DNA from: DASQPR01 sp963724705
GTDB lineage: Bacteria > Actinomycetota > Actinomycetes > Mycobacteriales > Micromonosporaceae
NCBI GenBank assembly: GCA_963724705.1
Contig: CAVRVS010000007.1
Location: 310,001 to 374,000 of the forward strand
Length of the DNA stretch: 64,000 bases
Direction of reading: 5' to 3'
Positions 57,794 to 64,000 of the stretch are shown in pieces (within the stretch, counting starts at the first letter, position 1; the number at the start of each line of letters is the position of its first letter). The notes below the pieces were generated by a model. It had not been told where the DNA came from. It searched no databases and worked only from the letters and a program-made list of their open reading frames with translations. Made by a program: the position numbers and the translations under genes.

Positions 57794-58060
57794 TCACCGC
57801 GCGTCACCTTGACCGTACGTAGGACGAGCGAGACGAGGCTCACACCGACACTCGCTCAACCGGCAATCTCAGGTTCAAGGCGGCCGGTCGATCACGTTAG
57901 GCCGCCGTCGGATCCGGACTAGTCATCGCACGAGCGTCAAGTCGGTATCAGCCGTACGGCTACACAATACGAATTGATCTCATGACGTACAGTATTCGTC
58001 GAGCGCGGCCCGGTAACCTGGAACGGCTGCTGGTACGGGGCCGGCGCGTGAAGGAGCTCT

Positions 58061-58066
58061 GATATA
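58061..58066 (+). promoter_or_regulatory. Candidate -10 for a leaderless GGDEF-protein mRNA
   Basis: GATATA, 6 bp before GTG 58073. The preceding 270 bp contain no other clear element. Confidence 0.4.
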
Positions 58067-58072
58067 GCGCCT

Positions 58073-59491
58073 GTGCCACTGCAACGAGTGATCGCCGACG
58101 TCAGGGACGCAGTACGCGACGAGAGCACAGTGGTGGCGGCAAGCAAGGCTTGTCTGGACGTGATCGCGAACCATTCGGACGCGATGTGTGCCGTCCTGCT
58201 ACCTGTGCATCAACATCTCCGCTGCGTCGCGGCTACCGGCGCATGGCATGTCTACTCCAGCGTCGCCCCGGGTCGAGGCGTCGCGGGACGCGTGTACGCC
58301 AAGGGCGAAACAGCGGTCATCCCCGACCCCGACCACGACGTTGACTACATCCCGCTGAGCACGAACTCGGCGGTGGAAATTTGTGTACCGATCGTCGACG
58401 GCGACGGCCAGGTGATCGGCGCGTTCAATTCGGAATGGAAACACGAGATAGACATCGACGACGCGACGAAATCTCTCGAGGAAGTCGCACGCCTGCTCGG
58501 TGACCGCATCGGTGAGCTCGGCGGCCCGCCCCCGGAGTCGCGCAGCGAACGGCTGTTGCGATATGCGCTGGGATTCGCGAGCGCGAGCTCCGACGACGAG
58601 CTGCTCGCCCTGTCGCTGGACGCGGCTCGGCAGGTGTCCGGTCTCGCCACCCAGGTGATCGTCCTGGTCAACGGCGACGGGCTTGATGTGCACATCGACG
58701 ACGCGAACGCGACCCCGCTCGGGGAACGGATCGCCTCGCTCGACCCCGAACAGCTACGTCGACTCATCAGCCGAGCCGAACGCTTCGGTGCGTCCTACAC
58801 ATTCGGCGACCCGGACAAGCTCGATGCATCCGGGTGGGAGATGCTGACCAACCTTGGTGTCCGTACGTTGATCTCGATCCCGGTCGGCGTCAAGCACAAT
58901 CGAGACCGCATCGCCGGCGTGCTGCTGTCGGTCGACGACGCCGTCGGATGTCCGGATGCCGAGATCGCGAATCTGCTGTCGCTGCTCGCCGCCCAGGCGT
59001 GGGGCAGCCTCGAACGACTCCGGACGCTCTCGAACCTGCGCGACCTTGCGACATCCGACCCACTGACCGGGCTGCGCCACCAGGGTCCGTTCGGCGAGCG
59101 GCTGGCGACGTCACGGCCGGGGCACACGGCCATGCTGGCGATCGACATCGACGGCTTCAAGGCGATCAACGACACGTACGGTCACCAGGCCGGCGACGCC
59201 GCCCTCGTGGATCTCGCGCGGGCGCTGTCGGGTGCCCTGCGCACCGGCGACGAGTTGTTCCGGGTCGGCGGCGACGAATTCGCGGTCGTGGTCGACGTCC
59301 AGCGCCTGGAAGAGGCCATGGGCGTGGCCGAACGGCTGGTCTCGGCGGCCCGGCGGGTCGGCCAGTCGATCAGTGTCGGAGTCGCGCTGCAGGAGACGAC
59401 CGAGACGCCCGGGCAAACGTTCCGGCGGGCCGACACGGCGTTGTACGACGCGAAGCGCGGTGGCCGCGACGGCGTACGGATGGCCGCGTAG
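58073..59491 (+). CDS. Diguanylate cyclase with GAF domains
   Basis: 472 residues, GTG start; makes cyclic di-GMP in the cytoplasm. Two GAF-like sensor domains are seen: residues about 20-155 (PGRGVAGRVYAKGETAVIPD, VPIVDGDGQVIGAF) and about 170-315. The catalytic domain starts about 325 with DPLTGLRHQGPF, has the active GGDEF site in FRVGGDEFAVVV, and the product-inhibition I-site RTGD five residues before it. No EAL or HD-GYP domain is attached. No membrane segment, so a soluble signal is sensed. Confidence 0.93.
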   Translation: MPLQRVIADVRDAVRDESTVVAASKACLDVIANHSDAMCAVLLPVHQHLRCVAATGAWHVYSSVAPGRGVAGRVYAKGETAVIPDPDHDVDYIPLSTNSAVEICVPIVDGDGQVIGAFNSEWKHEIDIDDATKSLEEVARLLGDRIGELGGPPPESRSERLLRYALGFASASSDDELLALSLDAARQVSGLATQVIVLVNGDGLDVHIDDANATPLGERIASLDPEQLRRLISRAERFGASYTFGDPDKLDASGWEMLTNLGVRTLISIPVGVKHNRDRIAGVLLSVDDAVGCPDAEIANLLSLLAAQAWGSLERLRTLSNLRDLATSDPLTGLRHQGPFGERLATSRPGHTAMLAIDIDGFKAINDTYGHQAGDAALVDLARALSGALRTGDELFRVGGDEFAVVVDVQRLEEAMGVAERLVSAARRVGQSISVGVALQETTETPGQTFRRADTALYDAKRGGRDGVRMAA

Positions 59492-59586
59492 CCGCTTTCC
59501 GCCGTACCCGTTCCAAGCTGCGGCTCTGGGCCGAACGTGACCCGCGGACCGCACCATCGGCGGGCTCAGCGCACGATCAAACGACG

Positions 59587-59617
59587 ACGGGCCGCTCCGG
59601 AAACCGGAGCGGCCCGT
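59587..59617. terminator. Bidirectional terminator between the GGDEF and sedolisin genes
   Basis: 14-bp perfect stem (ACGGGCCGCTCCGG and its complement) with an AAA loop, between two convergent genes. GTTGTG follows on the plus side. Confidence 0.75.
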
Positions 59618-59629
59618 TGTGCGATCTGG

Positions 59630-61621
59630 CTAGTGGCGTTCGTTCAGCAGGAATCGCAGCCCGGCCGGCGTGCCGAGGCCGGTCGTGTTGTCGAATCCCT
59701 TGACACCCTTGAGCGAGGTGTCCTGGCCGAGCACTACAACGTTCAGACCGGACTGCGTGCTGAACGCGATGGGCGTGGCCGGGTTGACGATGTCGGTGAA
59801 CGCCGTCGAACGACCCTGGTAGAGCACCGGGTTGGCGAAACCGAGCGCCACGTGCCGACCCTGGCTGGCCAGCGCCTGGAAGCCCGCGAACAGCGGACTG
59901 GAGAGGCTGGTGCCGCCGATCACGAACGACGTGTACGTCTCGACGTTGTTCGCGTCCGGCTCGGTCAGGGCGATCTCATAGCCGGTCTCCGGATCCGCGT
60001 CGAGCGCGACGTCCGGCGTGACGCGCATCCGCGTGCCGCTCTTCAGCGCGAACCCGTCCGGCACGACGCCCTTCTGATAGCTCGGTTGCCCGAACAGCTT
60101 GCTCGTGCCGCCACCGGTGCCGAAGATGAACTCGCCGGGCAGCGGCTCGGAGAGCGTCGCCGGAGTCGTGGTGTAGTCGACCGGGTCCACCGTGTCGCCC
60201 CACGACGTCTGGAAGAGCGTGGAACCCGTATTCGTGACCGCGAGGCTCGTGCCGCCGACGGCGGTGACGTTCGGGTCGGTGCTCGGGTAGTCCGCCTCCG
60301 GATGCGCCAGGCCGTCGATCGTGTCGTCACCGTCGTCGCCGGCCGAGAAGTAGAAGCCGATGCCCTCGGCCGCCGCCTGCATGAAGATCGAGTGCTCAAG
60401 CGTCTCCGACGAACCCAGGTTGTCCTCGCCGAGGGCGCCCCACGAGTTGCTGACGATATCGGCCGAGTGCGTCTGGACGATGTAGTTGATCGCGGTGTCG
60501 AGACCGGTGTCGCAGTCCTTGCCGCCGACGTAGTGGATCGTCGCGTCGGGTGCCATGCCGTGGACGGCCTCGACGTCGAGCGCCTCCTCTTCGTTCCACC
60601 CGACCTCGCCGCCGCAATCGCTCTGCAGGTCGAAGGTCGACGGGTCGGCGGTGCCAGCCTCGGTGTACTGGCCGGACTTCATCTTCGGTAGGCCGTGATC
60701 GGTCGACCAGTGGTTCAGGTCGGCGAGCATGGTCGGCTGCGCGTACGCGTCGGTGATCGCGACGACCACACCTCGACCGGTGACGCCGGCGCGGATAGCA
60801 CCGTCGATGCCGTACGCCTTACGGATGTCCTGTGGACCGTACCCGCACGGGGTGGTCGGCAGTTTCGTCTTGCCGTACGTGCTCGGGACGGTCTGGGTGA
60901 ACTGACCCCAGAAGGTCGAGCACGGTTGGCTCGGAGGCTGCGTCGCGGCCGGTGTGACCTTCGCCTGCGGCGCGGCTTTCGCGGTTGGCGTCTTGGCAAT
61001 TGCTGCCTTGGCGGCCTGCGCGGCGTTCGCGACGGGCTTCACGTGATTGGTGTTGTGCTTGCTCGAGATGCTGTCGATGCCGGTGACACCCGCAATGAGC
61101 GGCGCAATCGACGACGGGACCGTCAGGTTCGCCGTCGGCGCTAGCGACGTCTGGCCGTGATAACGATAGGTCCGAAGCGTCGCGCCGAACGCCTTGCTCA
61201 GCTTCGCGACCGTGCCGCTCGCGGTCACCCATCGGTTGCCCTGCGCGACACTGGTCACCGAGAGACCCTGGCCGGCGAGGTAACTACGGACCTGCTTCAC
61301 CTGCGCCGCGGTCGGCCCGAACCGCGCGTTGAACTGCGCCGGTGTCAGGTATTTGCCGTAGGACGGGCTCTTCGGGTCCGACACCGCCGTCACGAAGTTC
61401 TGGATCGCCGCGGCGTTGCGCATGGGCAGGATGACGTTGACGGACAACCTCTTCGACGCCGACGGTGAGCCGGTCTGCGTGGCCGAGGCCACCCACCCCG
61501 GTTTGGTCCCGGCGACGGTCACGCGACTCTGCGCAGCAAAACCCGCGGTGGTGGATACCGCCACCGCGAGCGTGCCAACACCGAGAACCGCGACCGTCTT
61601 GAGGGTGAGACGTGGCCGCAT
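59630..61621 (-). CDS. Secreted sedolisin (S53) protease
   Basis: 663 residues from ATG 61621, which has AGGAG at 61626-61630. A signal peptide ends about residue 31 (AGFAA). The pro-domain (about 40-215, with ILPMRNAAAIQNF, PSYGKYLTPAQF and VTGIDSIS) is followed by an Ala/Lys/Thr linker. The catalytic domain has GGEVGWNEEEALDVEAVHGM (Glu and Asp of the Ser-Glu-Asp triad), FSAGDDGDD and the nucleophile in GGTSLSSPLFAG. Acid-acting extracellular peptidase, fitting the saprophytic chitinase set. The gene runs towards the GGDEF gene and shares its terminator. Confidence 0.95.
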   Translation of the reverse strand: MRPRLTLKTVAVLGVGTLAVAVSTTAGFAAQSRVTVAGTKPGWVASATQTGSPSASKRLSVNVILPMRNAAAIQNFVTAVSDPKSPSYGKYLTPAQFNARFGPTAAQVKQVRSYLAGQGLSVTSVAQGNRWVTASGTVAKLSKAFGATLRTYRYHGQTSLAPTANLTVPSSIAPLIAGVTGIDSISSKHNTNHVKPVANAAQAAKAAIAKTPTAKAAPQAKVTPAATQPPSQPCSTFWGQFTQTVPSTYGKTKLPTTPCGYGPQDIRKAYGIDGAIRAGVTGRGVVVAITDAYAQPTMLADLNHWSTDHGLPKMKSGQYTEAGTADPSTFDLQSDCGGEVGWNEEEALDVEAVHGMAPDATIHYVGGKDCDTGLDTAINYIVQTHSADIVSNSWGALGEDNLGSSETLEHSIFMQAAAEGIGFYFSAGDDGDDTIDGLAHPEADYPSTDPNVTAVGGTSLAVTNTGSTLFQTSWGDTVDPVDYTTTPATLSEPLPGEFIFGTGGGTSKLFGQPSYQKGVVPDGFALKSGTRMRVTPDVALDADPETGYEIALTEPDANNVETYTSFVIGGTSLSSPLFAGFQALASQGRHVALGFANPVLYQGRSTAFTDIVNPATPIAFSTQSGLNVVVLGQDTSLKGVKGFDNTTGLGTPAGLRFLLNERH

Positions 61622-62021
61622 GGAACTCCTTATCCAGCTGTGAGCGGGGGAATGCGGCGGCGTCACCGTCCGGTTCTTTCCGGGGACCGGCGGGCGCCGC
61701 GGCAAAGCCTGCGCAAGGGGAAATCGAATGCTGCCCGCATATCAGATCGGTCCGCACATTCACATGTCAAGCACAGCGCGGACATCAAACAGACGCGAAA
61801 GGGTGGCCATCCGCGTCGAAATTCAAAACCGCCGCTGGACCGACATCACGCCCCGTTGATGGCGCCGACGCCGCCCATTCGTTTCGCCGAAGTGCGGTGG
61901 GTACGGAATGCCGAATGCGCGACGCGCACGCGTTTGTCGTCGGGCAGTCCGAACCGATCGGGCGGGGTCCGCCGCCGAGCATCCTCGGAGTCTTGTCGGT
62001 GCGGGCGGATACGGTCGACGA
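61622..62021. other. Divergent upstream region of sedolisin and isochorismatase-like genes
   Basis: 400 bp, no gene. It contains the sedolisin SD at 61626-61630 (minus strand), a short AT-richer stretch near 61735-61775, and TACGGT (62010-62015), 6 bp before the isochorismatase-like ATG. Confidence 0.6.
62010..62015 (+). promoter_or_regulatory. Candidate -10 for a leaderless isochorismatase-like mRNA
   Basis: TACGGT, 6 bp before ATG 62022. Confidence 0.4.
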
Positions 62022-62531
62022 ATGACCACGCCAGTGCTGCTGATGATCGACGTACAGCGGAACATGCTCGAGCCGCCGACCCCGGTGCCCAATGCGACGG
62101 CGGTCGGCACCGCCATCGCCGGCGTCCTGGCCGCGGCCCACGATGCCGGGGCGAGGGTGATCCACGTGCGCAACAACGGCAGCGACGGCGATCCGGACGA
62201 GCCGGGCACCGACGGATGGCAGCTGATCCATCCGGTGCGTGCCGGCGAGCCGGTTGTGGATAAGACGACACCGGATTCGTTCGTCGGCACCGACCTCGCC
62301 GATGTCGTGCCCGACCGTGCGCCGATCGTCGTCGTCGGGATGCAGAGTGATTACTGCGTGCGAGCAACAACGTTGGCCGCGTTGGAGCGCGACCATCCCG
62401 TCACCGTGGTCAGCGGCGCTCACGCGACGTACGACGATGACAAGCCGGCCGCCGACATCTCAAAGGACATCGAGGACCAGTTGCGCGCCGCCGGCGCGAC
62501 GATCGGTTCGGTCGACGACAAGCTGTTCTGA
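62022..62531 (+). CDS. Isochorismatase-like cysteine hydrolase
   Basis: 169 residues. Catalytic triad residues visible: Asp in LLMIDVQRNM (residue 10), Lys in VVDKTTPDSF (about 81) and Cys in GMQSDYCVRATTLAAL (about 110). This family includes nicotinamidases, ureidohydrolases and simple amidases, and the sequence does not say which. No secretion signal. Confidence 0.9.
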   Translation: MTTPVLLMIDVQRNMLEPPTPVPNATAVGTAIAGVLAAAHDAGARVIHVRNNGSDGDPDEPGTDGWQLIHPVRAGEPVVDKTTPDSFVGTDLADVVPDRAPIVVVGMQSDYCVRATTLAALERDHPVTVVSGAHATYDDDKPAADISKDIEDQLRAAGATIGSVDDKLF

Positions 62532-62540
62532 GCCGGCATT

Positions 62541-62591
62541 CCGAGCCGGCATGTCCGGCCCTGGCGAGGGCTCAGACGTTCGCCGGCTCGG
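62541..62591. terminator. Terminator-like inverted repeat with 14-bp direct repeats beside it
   Basis: CCGAGCCGGC (62541-62550) pairs with GCCGGCTCGG (62582-62591), followed by GTTCTTCG. It lies between the convergent isochorismatase-like and asd genes. A 14-bp unit TTCGACGGCTCAGC then repeats at 62596, 62610 and 62624, the third copy covering the asd stop codon. Confidence 0.6.
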
Positions 62592-62632
62592 GTTCTTCGA
62601 CGGCTCAGCTTCGAGGGCTCAGCTTCGACGGC

Positions 62633-63694
62633 TCAGCTCTTGACGAGTTCCATCGACAGCAATTCGGCGATCTGCGCCGTGTTCAGGGCAGCACCTTTAC
62701 GGAGGTTGTCGCCGGTCACGAAGAGATCCAGGGCGCGGGGGTCGTCGGTCGACCGCCGGATCCGGCCGACCCAACTCGGGTCGGTGCCGACCGCGTCGAT
62801 CGGCATCGGGAATTCGCCGGCCGCCGGGTCATCGACGAGGATCACTCCGGGCGCGTGCCGAAGTGCCTCGCGAGCCCCCTCCGCGTCGACCTCGGAGCCG
62901 AACACGGCGTGTACGGCGACCGAGTGCCCGGTCACCACCGGCACGCGTACGCACGTCGCCGACACCTTCAGATCCGGCAGCCCGAGAATCTTGCGCGACT
63001 CGTTGCGCATCTTCATCTCCTCGGACGACCAGCCACCATCGCGCAGCGAGCCGGCCCACGGCACGACATTGAGCGCGAGCGGTGCCGGGAACGGTCCGAG
63101 ATCGTCGCCGACCGCCTGCCGTACGTTGCCCGAGCGCGAGCCGAGGTTGGGTTGGCCGGCGACCTTGTCGAGCTGACTGAGCAGCGTGTCGACGCCGACC
63201 TTTCCAGCGCCCGAAACCGCCTGGTAGGAAGCGAGGACCAGCTCGCGAAGGCCGTATTCGCGATGCAGCGGCGCGATCGCGACGATCATCGTCAGCGTCG
63301 TGCAGTTCGCGTTCGCGATGATGCCCTTCGGCCGGTTGCGAACCTGCTCCGGGTTGATCTCGGGCACCACAAGCGGCACGTCCGGGTCCATCCGGAACGC
63401 GCCGGAGTTGTCGACCGCGACCGCGCCGTGGGCGGCGGCGATCGGCGCCCACTCGGCCGAGAGTTCGTCGGGAACGTCGAACATTGCCACATCCACGCCG
63501 TCGAACGCCTCCGGCGTCAGGGCCTGAACCGTCAACTCGTCGCCACGCACCACGATCGTCTTGCCGGCCGATTTTGCCGATGCGATCAGGCGAATCTCGC
63601 CCCACACGTTCTTGCGCGAACTGAGCAGCTCGCACATCACCGTGCCGACCGCACCCGTGGCTCCCACGACCGCGAGCGTTGGCAGTTCAGACAT
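62633..63694 (-). CDS. asd: Aspartate-semialdehyde dehydrogenase
   Basis: Reduces aspartyl phosphate to aspartate semialdehyde for Lys/diaminopimelate, Thr and Met synthesis. ATG 63694 with AGGAAGG upstream; 353 residues. NADP loop VVGATGAVGTVMCELL; catalytic Cys in NANCTTLTM (about 135); SYQAVSGAGK; RVPVVTGHS holding the catalytic His (about 255). It follows lysC, the usual actinobacterial order ask-asd. Confidence 0.97.
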   Translation of the reverse strand: MSELPTLAVVGATGAVGTVMCELLSSRKNVWGEIRLIASAKSAGKTIVVRGDELTVQALTPEAFDGVDVAMFDVPDELSAEWAPIAAAHGAVAVDNSGAFRMDPDVPLVVPEINPEQVRNRPKGIIANANCTTLTMIVAIAPLHREYGLRELVLASYQAVSGAGKVGVDTLLSQLDKVAGQPNLGSRSGNVRQAVGDDLGPFPAPLALNVVPWAGSLRDGGWSSEEMKMRNESRKILGLPDLKVSATCVRVPVVTGHSVAVHAVFGSEVDAEGAREALRHAPGVILVDDPAAGEFPMPIDAVGTDPSWVGRIRRSTDDPRALDLFVTGDNLRKGAALNTAQIAELLSMELVKS

Positions 63695-63811
63695 GCCTCG
63701 ACCTTCCTTCGTCGCCGCTGATATCGCGGCTGTCGCCACCACGCTGTTGCCGCGCGGCATCTTGGTTGACCGTGCCCGACCGCGGCCACTCGCCCAAGGT
63801 CGTACGGCGTC
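63695..63811. other. Gap between lysC and asd
   Basis: 117 bp. It contains the asd SD (AGGAAGG, minus strand). No gene or terminator is apparent. If lysC is read to its normal end, asd starts about 117 bp downstream. Confidence 0.5.
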
Positions 63812-64000
63812 GATCAGCGGCCGGTCCCGCCGTAGACCACCGCCTCCTCGTCGCTGCCGAGTCCAAAAGCAGCATGAACCGCCCGAACCGCAGAGTCCAG
63901 GTCGCTGTCCCGGCAGACGACCGACACCCGGATCTCCGAGGTCGAAATCATTTCGATGTTGACCCCCGCTTCGGCCAGCGCGCCGAAGAACTTGGCCGCG
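63812..64000 (-). CDS. lysC: Aspartate kinase, 3' end only, frame broken near 63840
   Basis: Phosphorylates aspartate, first step of the aspartate family. Only the C-terminal ACT region is visible: AAKFFGALAEAGVNIEMIST then SEIRVSVVCRDSDLDSAVRA, ending FGLGSDEEA. Two extra bases (or one missing) near 63839-63843 are then needed to reach VVYGGTGR and the stop at 63812-63814; without them the frame runs on into unrelated sequence. The N-terminal part lies beyond the window. Placement before asd supports the call. Confidence 0.9.

Overview
The window is a high-GC actinobacterial chromosome segment. The evidence is two blocks of synteny known from Mycobacterium and other actinomycetes, type VII secretion (T7SS) genes, a WhiB regulator, mycobacterial-type MarP and PonA2 proteins, and many leaderless GTG/ATG starts. 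I cannot name the genus. Several proteins look closest to non-mycobacterial soil lineages of the Micromonosporaceae/Frankiales type, but this is an impression from memory.

Layout. (1) 1-4.9 kb: an FtsK/SpoIIIE-type ATPase (cut by the window edge), a coiled-coil membrane protein, a two-helix small protein and a WxG/EspC-like protein. (2) 5.0-8.8 kb: folE, ftsH and hpt, on the minus strand. (3) 9-14.9 kb: an accessory insert with two secreted GH18 chitinases, a VOC protein and a gamma-glutamyltransferase. (4) 15.1-21.2 kb: tilS, a zinc metalloprotease and dacB (minus), with ppa divergent. The order folE-ftsH-hpt-tilS-protease-dacB-ppa is the classic actinobacterial one, interrupted by region 3. 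(5) 21.2-27.7 kb: eccD and eccC, divergently transcribed from a shared leaderless promoter region, plus a membrane protein. (6) 27.8-54.5 kb: a region collinear with M. tuberculosis Rv3671c-Rv3683: marP, a Nudix CoA pyrophosphatase, a TlpA thioredoxin, nth, crp, an MBL hydrolase, ridA, DUF4177, an ArsA/Get3-like pair, a WhiB4/WblA regulator, ponA2 and a metallophosphoesterase, with cbiZ between nth and crp. Between crp and the MBL gene sit a TetR-AtuA-acyl-CoA carboxylase-acyl-CoA dehydrogenase catabolic operon, a Ser/Thr kinase and a cyclase-AAA-TPR regulator. (7) 54.4-64 kb: tRNA-Pro(CGG), a methyltransferase, a pentapeptide protein, a GT2 glycosyltransferase, a GGDEF protein, a sedolisin protease, an isochorismatase-like hydrolase, asd and the 3' end of lysC.

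How the genes fit together. Housekeeping dominates: folate entry, membrane proteolysis, purine salvage, tRNA-Ile lysidine synthesis, pyrophosphate removal, wall synthesis and remodelling (DacB, PonA2, the aspartate-to-diaminopimelate branch), redox and DNA repair. Accessory parts add chitin and protein degradation outside the cell (two chitinases and a sedolisin), branched acyl-CoA carboxylation and oxidation, T7SS parts, and signalling (Crp, WhiB, a kinase, a cyclase, a diguanylate cyclase).

Caution on the sequence. At least 13 otherwise conserved coding regions or parts of them, including the essential ftsH and tilS, change reading frame, and nearly all change by one extra base. I treat these as assembly insertions, describe the genes as single genes, and give the approximate break points. 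Intergenic DNA is rich in repeats. A 25-bp partly palindromic element occurs six times, and a 29-bp tandem array appears to have grown from one copy.
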